Origin: DATIJJ01 sp035478795
GTDB taxonomy: Bacteria; Pseudomonadota; Gammaproteobacteria; DSM-16500
NCBI GenBank assembly: GCA_035478795.1
Contig: DATIJJ010000023.1
Location: forward strand, 1-28,123
Length of the DNA: 28,123 nt
Direction of reading: 5' to 3'
In this document: one piece after another, positions 1-8,751 of the stretch
Position numbering within the stretch: position 1 is the stretch's first letter
Layout of the letters: each line of letters starts with the position of its first letter
Notes under the pieces: generated by a model
The model's database searches: none
What the model saw: only the letters and a program-made list of their open reading frames with translations
What the model was told of the DNA's origin: nothing
Made by a program: the position numbers and the translations under genes

Positions 1-11
1 AGAACATCTTG

Positions 12-44
12 CCTGGATCCCGCGGACAAGCCGCGGGACGACGT
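12..44. repeat. Palindromic intergenic repeat (CCCGCGG/CCGCGGG hairpin)
   Basis: A 7-bp perfect stem, CCCGCGG at 19-25 and CCGCGGG at 31-37, closes a 5-nt loop and is flanked by CTGGAT on one side and ACGACG on the other. A related copy lies in opposite orientation at 24278-24315 (CGTCATCCCGCG...GCGGGACCCAG), so this is an interspersed palindrome family. There is no T-run directly after the stem, so it is not a standard terminator. Its function is unknown. Confidence 0.7.
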
Positions 45-74
45 AAGCAAGGCTGGACGACGTAAGCAAGGCTG
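37..74. repeat. Two tandem 19-bp repeats
   Basis: The 19-bp unit GACGACGTAAGCAAGGCTG occurs at 37-55 and again, identically, at 56-74, attached to the right edge of the palindromic repeat. It looks like a local duplication of the repeat's flank. Two copies without spacers do not make a CRISPR array. Confidence 0.85.
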
Positions 75-75
75 A

Positions 76-104
76 TTGTCAACACACTCCAGCTTTTTTA
101 TTAT
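76..104 (+). promoter_or_regulatory. Sigma70-type promoter upstream of wrbA
   Basis: A -35 box TTGTCA at 76-81 and a -10 box TATTAT at 99-104 are separated by 17 nt. Transcription would start near 111 and leave about 65 nt of leader before the GTG start of wrbA. The -35 box begins right after the tandem repeat, so the repeat may have supplied or displaced upstream promoter sequence. Confidence 0.5.
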
Positions 105-177
105 ACGCCAAATCGGGTTTTTTTGGCAATTCTGTGATATTTTAGCGGGCATCCAAAACCAATGAGGATCCGGATAC

Positions 178-783
178 GTGCAGAAATCCACCATTCTTGT
201 GCTTTATTACAGCCGTTACGGTCACGTGAAACAAATGGCACACCACATTGCGCGCGGGGTGGAATCCGTTGTCGGGGCTAAAGCACGCATTCGCACCGTT
301 CCATCCGTCTCACCGAACACCGAAGCGAGTGAACCGGCTGTGCCAGAAAGCGGTGCCGTGTATGCGACACTGGATGACTTGCAGGAATGCGATGGACTGG
401 CGCTCGGCAGCCCGACCCGTTTTGGCAATATGGCGGCCCCCATGAAATATTTTCTGGATGGCACGACGCGTCTTTGGCTCTCCGGAAAACTCGTCAACAA
501 ACCGGCGGCTGTCTTCAGCTCAACCGGCAGTTTACATGGCGGACAGGAAATGACACTCATCAGCATGATGGTGCCATTACTGCATCTCGGTTATATTTTT
601 TTGGGCATCCCTTACACGGAGCCAGATCTCAATACGACACAAAGTGGCGGCACACCGTATGGCGCCACCCACTGGTCGGGTACGGATGGAAAAAAAACCG
701 TCACGGAAGAAGAACAACGCCTTTGTTTTGCACTTGGCAAAAGACTGGCTGAAACTGCACTCAAATTACGTTCTGGAGAATAA
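178..783 (+). CDS. wrbA: NAD(P)H:quinone oxidoreductase WrbA (flavodoxin-like)
   Basis: WrbA proteins are FMN-binding cytoplasmic enzymes that reduce quinones by two electrons and so avoid semiquinone radicals. The N-terminal ILVLYYSRYGHVKQMA (about residues 6-21) is the flavodoxin-type FMN phosphate loop. GSPTRFGNMAAPMKYFLD and FSSTGSLHGGQE are the other hallmark WrbA segments around the isoalloxazine ring. At 201 aa it matches the family's usual length of about 200. Translation starts at a GTG preceded by AGGAT at a suitable distance; the ATG at 162 is out of frame. It is the first gene of a plus-strand run and ends 7 nt before the pilin gene. A role in oxidative stress defence is inferred from the family. 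Confidence 0.93.
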   Translation: MQKSTILVLYYSRYGHVKQMAHHIARGVESVVGAKARIRTVPSVSPNTEASEPAVPESGAVYATLDDLQECDGLALGSPTRFGNMAAPMKYFLDGTTRLWLSGKLVNKPAAVFSSTGSLHGGQEMTLISMMVPLLHLGYIFLGIPYTEPDLNTTQSGGTPYGATHWSGTDGKKTVTEEEQRLCFALGKRLAETALKLRSGE

Positions 784-790
784 TGGCCAC

Positions 791-1207
791 ATGAAAAAAG
801 CAATCGGATTTAATTTAATGGAACTCATGATCGTGCTCGTCATAGTCGGTATCCTGACGACCCTTACCCTGCCCCTTTATTCAAACCATCTGGTCAAAGC
901 CAGACGTCTCGGTGCTGAAACAGGGTTGATTCAACTGGCGAGCGCCATGGAGCGATATGACTTGCTCCATAGTACGTATAAAGGCGCGACACTCGACAAC
1001 CTGAACATCCCTGAAACGCTGGAAGACAAGTCCTACCAACTGGTCATCGCATCGGTCACAGCCAATGATTTTGTCATCAAGGCCGTCCCGCTTCATAGTC
1101 AGGCGGAGAAAGATGTCGCCTGTGGTACCCTGTTGCTGGATTCGACCGGCAAAAAAGATATCACAGGCTCTGCTCGTGTATCAGACTGCTGGGAAAATCA
1201 TGGGTGA
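791..1207 (+). CDS. Type IV pilin / PilE-like minor pilin
   Basis: This 138-aa protein has a classical type IV prepilin start: a short basic leader MKKAIG, cleavage expected between Gly6 and Phe7, Glu at mature position +5, then a hydrophobic helix (LMIVLVIVGILTTLTLPLYS) that anchors and packs the pilus. The ectodomain has two cysteines near the C-terminus (VACGT and VSDCW), as in the D-region of PilE-type pilins that receive a disulfide. The pilin would be processed by PilD and assembled by a type IV pilus or type II secretion machine, neither of which is in this window. ATG 791 sits 10 nt after GGAGA; longer in-frame extensions would run into wrbA. The stop overlaps the start of the glycosyltransferase gene by 8 nt. 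Whether it is a major or minor subunit cannot be told. Confidence 0.88.
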   Translation: MKKAIGFNLMELMIVLVIVGILTTLTLPLYSNHLVKARRLGAETGLIQLASAMERYDLLHSTYKGATLDNLNIPETLEDKSYQLVIASVTANDFVIKAVPLHSQAEKDVACGTLLLDSTGKKDITGSARVSDCWENHG

Positions 1208-2216
1208 CACCTGCCGTGATCCTTCCATTCTGGCGGATGGACGCTGGTCTGGTCAGCATGGGATCGGTCGTTTTTCGACAGAAATTTTATCGCGCCTGCA
1301 CCATACGGATATTCTGACAGACGGTCCCAAACCGTTATCACTGCAAAATCTGGTCTGGCAAGCGCGAGCCTTATCACGCGTGAAAAAAAAATATCGTCTT
1401 TTTTTCACACCCGGTTTTAATCCCGTTCTCTCTTCACCGATGCCTTTCGTCATCACACTCCATGACCTGATTCATCTCTTTGCGCCGGGCAATGGTGAGT
1501 TATACAAAAAAATCTATTACCGTTTTTTGATAAAACCAACCGTCATGCGTGCTCGCCACATTATAACCATTTCAGATTATTCGAAAAAAAATATTCTGGA
1601 ATGGGTTGATGTCCCCGCAGAAAAAATCGTGAATGTCAGTTGCGGGATTAGCACTCATTTGACAGCAGAAGGCATAAAACATTCGCCAGGATATCCATAT
1701 CTGCTTCATGTGGGCAATACAGAAAAAAAACATAAAAATGTGCTGCGTTTGTTGCAAGCTTTTTCCATGGCAAAAACCGATCCTGCGCTACGCCTCATTT
1801 TTACCGGCGAATTTTCGCCTGAATTAAACCAATGGGTGCGCACACATCATCTGGAAAATCGAATTGTCGTGCAAAAACAGCTTCCTGAAAAAACACTCGC
1901 AGACTATTATCGCGGCGCATGGGCTGTCGTTTTTCCTTCCTTGTATGAAGGATTTGGCTTGCCGGTGGCAGAAGGCATGGCATCGGGTGTGCCTGTCTTA
2001 ACCTCGAATGTGACCTCCCTGCCGGAAGTCGCCGGTGATGCAGCGCTCCTCGTTGATCCGTATGATGTGGATGCCATTCGGGCGGGCATTGAAAAAATCG
2101 TAAGCGACACGGCATTGCGCACACAACTCGTGCAGCGGGGATTGGCGCGAGCTCGCCTCTTTTCATGGGAAAAAACTGCACAAATGGTGCAAAAAGTGTT
2201 AGACTGTGACATTTAA
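1200..2216 (+). CDS. GT4-family glycosyltransferase (GT-B fold)
   Basis: This 338-aa protein resembles retaining GT4 glycosyltransferases that move a sugar (often mannose) from a nucleotide donor to a polysaccharide or glycolipid. The C-terminal half carries the donor-site signature YEGFGLPVAEGMASGVPV, including the E-x7-E pair (Glu250, Glu258), and a glycine-rich LHVGNTEKKHKN stretch near 170-185 that normally opens the donor domain. The N-terminus has GQHGIGRFSTEIL, typical of the acceptor domain. The ATG at 1200 overlaps the pilin stop (ATGGGTGA), which suggests translational coupling. An MsbA-like exporter follows 21 nt downstream, so a role in envelope glycolipid or polysaccharide assembly is likely. 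Donor and acceptor are unknown. Confidence 0.88.
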   Translation: MGDTCRDPSILADGRWSGQHGIGRFSTEILSRLHHTDILTDGPKPLSLQNLVWQARALSRVKKKYRLFFTPGFNPVLSSPMPFVITLHDLIHLFAPGNGELYKKIYYRFLIKPTVMRARHIITISDYSKKNILEWVDVPAEKIVNVSCGISTHLTAEGIKHSPGYPYLLHVGNTEKKHKNVLRLLQAFSMAKTDPALRLIFTGEFSPELNQWVRTHHLENRIVVQKQLPEKTLADYYRGAWAVVFPSLYEGFGLPVAEGMASGVPVLTSNVTSLPEVAGDAALLVDPYDVDAIRAGIEKIVSDTALRTQLVQRGLARARLFSWEKTAQMVQKVLDCDI

Positions 2217-2237
2217 TGGCCAAAGCGTGGCATTATC

Positions 2238-4013
2238 ATGCAGCATTCCTCATCCAGACCTGTTTCATTTTTTAACGTTCTGTCCTTTGCAGCCCGATAC
2301 TGGATGCAGCAACCCAGGACGCTGATTTTTATCGTCCTGACAACATTGCTCGCGGCTATCCTTGAAACCTGCCTGCCCGGTGCATTATCCCATTTTCTCG
2401 ATGCCATTCACGCGCATAAAAATCATGTGTCAATCCTGCATGCACTGGGACTCTTTCTTGGCATCTATCTCGCACAGACCATGCTGTTTGGCGTGACCAA
2501 TATTGTTTATAACGCATTTGAAACGAAACTTTTCAAATCCGTCGTTGATGCTATTTACACACACGTCCTGCGTCTTCCGGAAACTTTTTTTGCCAATACT
2601 TTTACAGGCAGTATTGTTTCCAAAATCAATCGTGCGCGCCAAAGAATTGAAGTGTTTGAAGATCAGATTTTATTACGTGTATTTTCGACGTTAATTATTT
2701 TAATCAGCAGCGTGGTTCTTCTGGCCTTTCTGTTTCCCCTGCTGGCAGTATGGCTCGGCATCTATTTTGTTATTTTTATCGGGATCAGTGCGTTTTTGAT
2801 CTTCACTATTTCAGGACCTGCGCAAGGTATTTATGCAGATGCCCAGGATCATTTCAGCGCACATCTTGCTGATAGCATAAGCGGTATGCCAACGACAAAG
2901 GCATATGCACAAGAGTCCGAGGAATTGTCACGGTTTTTGGACAGGACTGATGATTTACGCCTGAAAAACGTGCGCGCCTATCAGTTGGGCAATCTGGCAT
3001 CGCTCATTCAACGATTTTTATTGACCGGCATGCTGGCGCTTTTGATGGGTGGCGGGCTCTGGTATTACTTCCATGGATTGGCCAATATTGCAGACATGGC
3101 GTATCTGGCCTTTGCCTACAACATCATGCAAAGTTATATTCGGGATGTCGGTGAAAACATCAAAAATTTATTAACCTCATCCTACGATTTGCACGCTGTG
3201 ATTCAATTATTACGTGAACCGCCTGAAGTGCCGGATGAAGCGACCCTGCCTGCGCTGTCCATTCGTCATGGAAAAATTATTTTTGATAACGTCACATTTA
3301 CTTATCCGAATAAAAAAACGCCTGTTTTTAAAAATCTGTCCGTTGAAATCAAATCCGGTGAGCGCATTGCGCTGGTCGGCCATTCCGGTGGTGGCAAAAC
3401 CAGTTTTATTCGTCTGGTTCAGTGTCTTTATTCGATTCAACAGGGACGCATTACGATAGATGATCAGGATATCATGACGGCTTCACGTCATTCCTTGCGA
3501 AGCGCCATTGCACTGGTGCCGCAGGAACCCATTCTGTTTCATCGCACATTGCACGAGAATATCGCCTATGCAAGACCGTCAGCCAGTATGAGCGATATAC
3601 GACGTGCCGCACAAAAAGCCTATATTGAAGAATTTATTTTAAATCAACCTGAACAATACAATACGCTGGTCGGTGAACGCGGCATTAAATTATCCGGCGG
3701 TGAGCGTCAACGTATTGCCATTGCACGCGCCATACTCGCTGATCGTCCCATTTTAATTCTGGATGAAGCAACGAGTTCGCTCGATTCCGTGAGCGAGCGC
3801 GCAATCCAGAATGCACTGCATACCCTGACCCATGGTCGCACCTCCATCATGATCGCCCACCGTTTATCCACCATCCTGGACGCTGATCGCATTCTGGTTT
3901 TTGATCAGGGGAGGATTGTGGAAGAAGGGTCTCATGAGGAATTGGCCGCGAGGGAAAACGGATTGTATGCGCATTTGTTCAGGCTGCAGTCGGGTGGGTT
4001 TATTGCGGAATAG
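2238..4013 (+). CDS. MsbA/ABCB-type ABC exporter (fused TMD-NBD)
   Basis: This 591-aa half-transporter has about six transmembrane helices (residues 25-320) followed by a nucleotide-binding domain, and is expected to work as an inner-membrane homodimer. The NBD is complete: Walker A GHSGGGKTS (381-389), Q-loop VPQEP, signature LSGGERQ (485-491), Walker B ILILDEAT with Asp509 and Glu510, D-loop SSLD, and switch histidine IAHRLST. The length fits lipid A flippases and related lipid or peptide exporters. It follows the glycosyltransferase at 21 nt, which favours a glycolipid-type substrate. Exact substrate is unassigned, and it need not be the essential MsbA. The gene converges on gloB with a 9-nt gap and no clear terminator. 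Confidence 0.92.
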   Translation: MQHSSSRPVSFFNVLSFAARYWMQQPRTLIFIVLTTLLAAILETCLPGALSHFLDAIHAHKNHVSILHALGLFLGIYLAQTMLFGVTNIVYNAFETKLFKSVVDAIYTHVLRLPETFFANTFTGSIVSKINRARQRIEVFEDQILLRVFSTLIILISSVVLLAFLFPLLAVWLGIYFVIFIGISAFLIFTISGPAQGIYADAQDHFSAHLADSISGMPTTKAYAQESEELSRFLDRTDDLRLKNVRAYQLGNLASLIQRFLLTGMLALLMGGGLWYYFHGLANIADMAYLAFAYNIMQSYIRDVGENIKNLLTSSYDLHAVIQLLREPPEVPDEATLPALSIRHGKIIFDNVTFTYPNKKTPVFKNLSVEIKSGERIALVGHSGGGKTSFIRLVQCLYSIQQGRITIDDQDIMTASRHSLRSAIALVPQEPILFHRTLHENIAYARPSASMSDIRRAAQKAYIEEFILNQPEQYNTLVGERGIKLSGGERQRIAIARAILADRPILILDEATSSLDSVSERAIQNALHTLTHGRTSIMIAHRLSTILDADRILVFDQGRIVEEGSHEELAARENGLYAHLFRLQSGGFIAE

Positions 4014-4022
4014 GCTGTGTTT

Positions 4023-4796
4023 TTAAAAATTATTTTTCCACTCTCGTAAGGCATGAAACACTTCCACCGTACTCATGCCTTTTCGACCCACCTCATTTTC
4101 AACGCGCAAAATGACACTTTTCTGCCTGCACCGCAAAAAAGGATTGGTTTTTTTTTCAAGCCCCATTGTCGAGGGAAGTGAGGGTTGATGATTTCTGCGT
4201 AATGTTTCTGTTTGCTCGATACGCTGTTTAATGTCTTCATTTGCAGGCTCTATGTGCAAGGCAAACTGCAGGTTGGCGAGAGTATATTCGTGACCACAAT
4301 ACACTTCTGTATCGGGAGGCAAGGCCGCCAGTTGTTCAAGGGAAGACAGCATTTGTTCTGCCGTTCCTTCAAACTGACGCCCGCAACCTGCGCCAAATAA
4401 CATATCACCTGAAAACAACATCGGGTGCGCGTAAAAAGCCACATGTCCCAACGTATGGCCCGGAACAGGAATGACGCTAAAAGCGTCCGGCCATTGATCG
4501 AATGCAATCATCTCACCCTGTGTCACCGGATGGGTAACAAATGGTATATTTTCGGCAGGATGTCCATAAACAGCCACCCTGGGACAGGCATCCACCAGTT
4601 CACGAATGCCACCGGTATGGTCAGCGTGTTTGTGTGTCGCGAGGATACCCGCCAGTTTTAAAGAATGCTGATTCAGAAAATCCAGCACAGGAGACGCCTC
4701 ACCCGGATCGACCACCACGGCCTGACCCAGGGGGTCATTGACCACCACCCAAATGTAATTGTCTTTCAAAGCAGGGAGCGGGATAATTTTTAGCAT
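4023..4796 (-). CDS. gloB: Hydroxyacylglutathione hydrolase (glyoxalase II)
   Basis: GloB hydrolyses S-D-lactoylglutathione to D-lactate and glutathione, the second step of methylglyoxal detoxification. This 257-aa cytoplasmic metallo-beta-lactamase-fold protein carries the dinuclear metal motif THKHADH at residues 54-60, further metal histidine and aspartate in PVPGHTLGH and LFSGDMLFGAGCGR, and YCGHEYT, all hallmarks of the family. The C-terminal helical domain ends in EVFHALREWKNNF, typical of bacterial glyoxalase II. The start ATG at 4796 has AAAGGATC just upstream. The gene diverges from the membrane protein at 4885, with 88 nt between them. Confidence 0.95.
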   Translation of the reverse strand: MLKIIPLPALKDNYIWVVVNDPLGQAVVVDPGEASPVLDFLNQHSLKLAGILATHKHADHTGGIRELVDACPRVAVYGHPAENIPFVTHPVTQGEMIAFDQWPDAFSVIPVPGHTLGHVAFYAHPMLFSGDMLFGAGCGRQFEGTAEQMLSSLEQLAALPPDTEVYCGHEYTLANLQFALHIEPANEDIKQRIEQTETLRRNHQPSLPSTMGLEKKTNPFLRCRQKSVILRVENEVGRKGMSTVEVFHALREWKNNF

Positions 4797-4884
4797 AATT
4801 ATTGATCCTTTATGGAATAAATCAATGTTACAATATGGCCAATTGTAAGAGCAAACCGGAGCTGTTCAAATAAGGATATAGTCG

Positions 4885-5919
4885 ATGCCCACACTCATTT
4901 TTCTTGCCATTGCGTATCAAATTCAGAATATTAAATGGCGTTCTTTTTTTATCGTTCTGACGGCTGCGAGTTTTATTTTCAATCTGTATGACGGGATGTG
5001 GCCACAGGAAGTGTATTCTCTGGTCATTGTCATGTTGCTTTTTATGCTGACGCCTCATTTTTCTCGCTGGTGGCAAAAACGGAATGAACGCAATAATCCT
5101 GACTCTTTTTTGAATTTTGCGAAAGACGCCTGGCTACTCACCAAATATAATAAATATGATTTGCTTTTTTGGGTTTTTTTTCTGATTTTATCCATCACGG
5201 CTGTTTGCTTTTATACCGGTTTGACCAATCAGATTTTACTGGGCAATCTGCTCGCTGTTTTTTTACTGATTTATGGATTTAAAAATTTGTTTTTCGTGAT
5301 ACTGCCACCTGAATGGTTTTTACATGATGCCAACACGGAATATACCTTTTTTTCTGTATTTATCGCCTGGTGGTTATCGCACTTAATCGCCCAAAAAATG
5401 GGGGTTCAATTTACCCTGCCCATGATCATGGCGGCGGTAACGTGCCTGGGCGGATTTTATCTGGTTAAAAAAAATAACCGTTATCTGATGCCTGGATGCG
5501 CGCTGGTTTTCGCAGATTTGATCTGGCAACTTTTGCGACTCATACAGGAAAGCGACACTTATTCCAGTTCACTGATCACAACGGTATTGATTTTGGTGAT
5601 CACCCTGTTGATTGGTTTAATCTGGCTCATCAAAAAACCGGGGATTATGCCGATTGTCTACCTGACGTTATTTCAACTTTTCCGTTTTTCAACATTTTCC
5701 TATGAAGCGACAGAAAATGCCGTTGCCAACAATCTGTCCGTATCGGAAGCATCCGATTATACGCTTTACCTCGTTTGCTGGATGTACATTGTTCCCCTGT
5801 TATTCTGGATAGTGGGATCGAGACAAATCGAACGCAGGGAAAATACAGGCACGCCAAAGCACGTGATGCGAGAAAACAGAAGTCTTGAAAATTTGAAAAG
5901 AAGGGCTGGCGATACCTGA
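4885..5919 (+). CDS. Polytopic inner-membrane protein of unknown function
   Basis: I do not recognise this 344-aa protein. It has about nine or ten hydrophobic segments, near residues 19-34, 44-58, 92-113, 117-141, 155-170, 176-195, 203-218, 229-250, 254-270 and 293-312. Between them are short loops and a charged cytoplasmic-looking C-terminal tail rich in Arg, Lys and Glu. No catalytic motif stands out. ATG 4885 is preceded by AAGGAT. It diverges from gloB and converges on the phosphoribosyltransferase with only 5 nt between the two stop codons, so it is probably monocistronic. The T-rich codon use follows from its many Phe and Leu residues and is not by itself a sign of transfer. Confidence 0.8.
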   Translation: MPTLIFLAIAYQIQNIKWRSFFIVLTAASFIFNLYDGMWPQEVYSLVIVMLLFMLTPHFSRWWQKRNERNNPDSFLNFAKDAWLLTKYNKYDLLFWVFFLILSITAVCFYTGLTNQILLGNLLAVFLLIYGFKNLFFVILPPEWFLHDANTEYTFFSVFIAWWLSHLIAQKMGVQFTLPMIMAAVTCLGGFYLVKKNNRYLMPGCALVFADLIWQLLRLIQESDTYSSSLITTVLILVITLLIGLIWLIKKPGIMPIVYLTLFQLFRFSTFSYEATENAVANNLSVSEASDYTLYLVCWMYIVPLLFWIVGSRQIERRENTGTPKHVMRENRSLENLKRRAGDT

Positions 5920-5924
5920 TTTAT

Positions 5925-6560
5925 CTAGCCCATATTCAGCAGCTCAAACACTTCTTCATCACTTGTTTGAGAAAAATTTTCATAAAAGGCGCCTACCGCA
6001 TAAAACTGATAAGGTTTGAGCGGGCAAATGATTTTATCAACCCATCCTTCCATTTCAACACATGTTGAAAAGGGAGCGACAGGCACAGCCATCACAATAT
6101 TTGCCGGATTTTGTTTACGCAACGCCATGATGGCAGCACGCATCGTGGCACCCGTCGCAATACCATCATCAACAAGAATAATGGTTTTATCCTTTAATAC
6201 TGGAAAAGGCCGATTGCCGCGATAGGCTGATTCGCGTCGCTTTAATTCTTCCTGTTCCGATTGAATCACCTGATCGATAGCGAATTTTGAAATATGGAGT
6301 TCCCGAACAATTTCATCATTAAAAACAACCGTTCCACCTGTTGCGATGGCTCCCATTGCCAGTTCTTCATGTTCCGGGACTCCCAGTTTTCTCACGACAA
6401 AAACATCGAGTGGAACAGAAAGCGCTTTTGCAATTTCATAAGCAACGGGTACGCCTCCGCGTGGGAGCGCCAATACAATCGCATTCGGGTTTTTCGAATA
6501 AGATTTCAGTTGTTCTGCCAGAACCATACCAGCTGCATGACGATCGAAGAATTTTTCCAT
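5925..6560 (-). CDS. PRTase-fold phosphoribosyltransferase
   Basis: This 211-aa protein has the type I phosphoribosyltransferase fold. The PRPP-binding motif IILVDDGIATGATM lies at residues 127-140 and an N-terminal PRGGVPVAYEIA loop near 33-44. The stretch RKLGVPEHEELAMGAIATGG is characteristic of the stand-alone family often found next to, or fused with, dienelactone-hydrolase-like domains. Its substrate is not established, and it is not one of the well-known purine or pyrimidine salvage enzymes. It is the last gene of a three-gene minus-strand operon: its ATG is 1 nt beyond the stop of the F-box/ankyrin-like gene, so it is probably translated by coupling. The usual hydrolase partner is two genes upstream, at 8752-9402. 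Confidence 0.88.
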   Translation of the reverse strand: MEKFFDRHAAGMVLAEQLKSYSKNPNAIVLALPRGGVPVAYEIAKALSVPLDVFVVRKLGVPEHEELAMGAIATGGTVVFNDEIVRELHISKFAIDQVIQSEQEELKRRESAYRGNRPFPVLKDKTIILVDDGIATGATMRAAIMALRKQNPANIVMAVPVAPFSTCVEMEGWVDKIICPLKPYQFYAVGAFYENFSQTSDEEVFELLNMG

Positions 6561-6561
6561 T

Positions 6562-8715
6562 TTAAAAACCCGGTCCTTTATTCAATTCAGGCTGTTTTGC
6601 ATTATCAGCCGATGCTTTCAGTTTAAGCTCATGTATTTTATCAAGCACTTTATCACTTGCATAACGCATGATAGCTAAAAATGAAGTGGATTCAGTAGGA
6701 AATGAAATTTGCCCGCTCATCATCAGATTCAAATGAGTATAGTTAAGATAAATATAAATTCGAGCCAGATTGTAGTCTTTCATCGCTCGCATCTGGCATG
6801 CCAACTCTTTTAAAATGTTTCTTTCTTTTTTATCCAGCGAAAATCCACTTAAAAAAACACCCACATTTTTTTTGTTGCTCATACATAAAAAAAATGCAGC
6901 GACATGTTCTATTCTATTGTCAAGAATGATTTTGTTCCACTCTAATAGTGTTTCATCCGGGTATTGCCTACCGTAATCCAGATAAAAAAACATCAAATAA
7001 GCCAGTTGATTCATAGCAGGATTTTTGGATTGTCTTGCTGCATTTCTGTCATGAGCATTTAACGAGACGCCCAATAATTGCATGAGCAACAACGCAGCTG
7101 GATTTTGACTTTTTACTGCATAGGACCCGGCTCCGACACTCACACCAGGCACTTCATTAAGATCAAGGCCCAGCTCAACTGTGGTCAAAATAGTGAGCGG
7201 ATCACCACTTTGTGCAGCAGCATGTTGGGCTCCCCGACCAGGTTGAGTCGCAGGTTTATTTATTCGAAAGTTTTTTCCACTGCTTTTAAAAAATCGCAAC
7301 GCCCAACTATTGCCGTTTATACCCGCATGAAGTTCAAATCCACTACCAGCACCATCCAGTTTTTCGATATCCAAACCCAGTTCACTGCAGAGGGCAAAAT
7401 CTTCAGGTTTACCTATTTCTGATAAAATATGCTGTATGCCGTTTTTTTCTGTGGTATTGGTTTCTGCTTTCATTTCAAGACCTCTGTCTCGACAGAAAAG
7501 AAGTGCTTCACGCCCTCCAGATGCTGCGCAATGTTGAACGCCCCAACCTTTCTCAGTGTAAGCTGTCATATCAAGGCCTAACTCAAGACAAGTTTCAAGT
7601 GCTGCACGTTTGCCACTGCCTGCAGCAGAATGTTGCAATCCTTGACCAGCGCATTTGACATCCATGTCAAGCTTCATTTCATTGCACGCCAAAATAGCTG
7701 CTTTTGATCCGCTCATTGCAGCCCAATGTTGGACACTTAATTGTCCGGGTGTCAGAACATCGAAAGGTAATTTATATTTATTTTTGAAAAGCCACATTAA
7801 ATCAGTGTTTCCAGTAGCTGCAGCCATGTGCTGTATAGATACTTTATTTTTTGACAAACTCTTTATGTCAAGTTTTAAATGATCTATTGCATATTGCACC
7901 GCTGAAAGCGAACCACTTCTGACAATAAACTGAAAAATATTATGTTTTTCTATATAATGTGAAGCACCAATATTAATTTTTAATTCATTAACACAGTATT
8001 TAATTGCATCAACATTTCCGCTCAATGCAAAAGCAGATGGAATGAATTGATAACCAGAACTGGAAAATTGTATATCAAAACCAAGATATTTGTAATGAAT
8101 CAATCCTTGAAGATCACCGCTTAAAGCTAAATAAAAAAGTGCAGGTCGATCTTCAAAGACAAATGGCTCGTTTTGAATTATTCTGCTTCTATTTTTTTTC
8201 AACCAGTTTTTAACTAATTCGGGATGCCTGCTCAACAAAATAAATTGATCCTGATTTAGCATATTGATTTGATTTTTTTTAATGACCTGGTTTTTTTTGA
8301 TGAATTGTGTTTTTTTGTATCTTGCATAAATGGATTGAAAATGATGAACTCCCTGAGCCTTCATCTCACCCATAAACGCATCAACCTGATTGCGAATCTT
8401 TGACTCGCGTGTTTCCTCCTTAACTTCTGCTGTCGAATCTACACTGGAATTAGAACCTTCAACAAGTGATCTCCCCGAGCCCAGCTCATCTAATAAAAAA
8501 TCCAGATAAAATCCGTTAAAGAGAACATAATATAATTTTTTAATCCAGCGAGTATCTGACAATGTTCGATCAGCCATGGCTTTGTTAACCGCCGAACTGG
8601 ATAATTCCGTATCGGTTAAATATTTAAAAATATTCGCAATAACAAGATCCGATACATGATTTTTATCAAGAAAATTATGGAGTGAGGCAGACCGGGATGA
8701 TGACGAAGATGACAT
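6562..8715 (-). CDS. F-box-like plus ankyrin-like repeat protein, candidate type IV effector
   Basis: This is a 717-aa protein with no signal peptide. The N-terminus is a Ser run, then an F-box-like segment (about residues 20-62) reading VSDLVIANIFKYL...VNKAMAD...RWIKKLY, which matches the hydrophobic pattern and the late Trp of eukaryotic F-boxes. Residues of about 180-560 form degenerate ankyrin-like repeats of some 33-36 aa with the pattern G-x-QH-x-AA-x-SG...LGLD. F-box plus ankyrin architecture is known from Legionella effectors such as AnkB, which bring host SCF ubiquitin ligase to targets. Function here is inferred. I chose ATG 8715 because AAAGGA lies 6 nt upstream; the TTG at 8721 would directly abut it. 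The C-terminus LNKGPGF resembles that of the protein at 26524. The gene appears AT-richer than its neighbours and interrupts a hydrolase/phosphoribosyltransferase pair. Confidence 0.78.
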   Translation of the reverse strand: MSSSSSSRSASLHNFLDKNHVSDLVIANIFKYLTDTELSSSAVNKAMADRTLSDTRWIKKLYYVLFNGFYLDFLLDELGSGRSLVEGSNSSVDSTAEVKEETRESKIRNQVDAFMGEMKAQGVHHFQSIYARYKKTQFIKKNQVIKKNQINMLNQDQFILLSRHPELVKNWLKKNRSRIIQNEPFVFEDRPALFYLALSGDLQGLIHYKYLGFDIQFSSSGYQFIPSAFALSGNVDAIKYCVNELKINIGASHYIEKHNIFQFIVRSGSLSAVQYAIDHLKLDIKSLSKNKVSIQHMAAATGNTDLMWLFKNKYKLPFDVLTPGQLSVQHWAAMSGSKAAILACNEMKLDMDVKCAGQGLQHSAAGSGKRAALETCLELGLDMTAYTEKGWGVQHCAASGGREALLFCRDRGLEMKAETNTTEKNGIQHILSEIGKPEDFALCSELGLDIEKLDGAGSGFELHAGINGNSWALRFFKSSGKNFRINKPATQPGRGAQHAAAQSGDPLTILTTVELGLDLNEVPGVSVGAGSYAVKSQNPAALLLMQLLGVSLNAHDRNAARQSKNPAMNQLAYLMFFYLDYGRQYPDETLLEWNKIILDNRIEHVAAFFLCMSNKKNVGVFLSGFSLDKKERNILKELACQMRAMKDYNLARIYIYLNYTHLNLMMSGQISFPTESTSFLAIMRYASDKVLDKIHELKLKASADNAKQPELNKGPGF

Positions 8716-8751
8716 ATTCAATCCTTTTTTTTAAAAACATAATCAAAAAAT

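Noticed and set aside
37..74. Tandem repeat as a CRISPR start
   Set aside because: Only two units, directly abutting and without spacers, and no cas genes in the window.
107..127. GCCAAA/TTTGGC hairpin in the wrbA leader as a riboswitch or terminator
   Set aside because: Only a 6-bp stem formed partly by a T-run that continues through it; no conserved structure recognised.
1801..2223. 140-aa minus-strand frame opposite the glycosyltransferase
   Set aside because: It lies wholly antisense to a gene with clear family motifs, is Pro/Arg/His-rich as shadow frames are, and has no ribosome-binding site.
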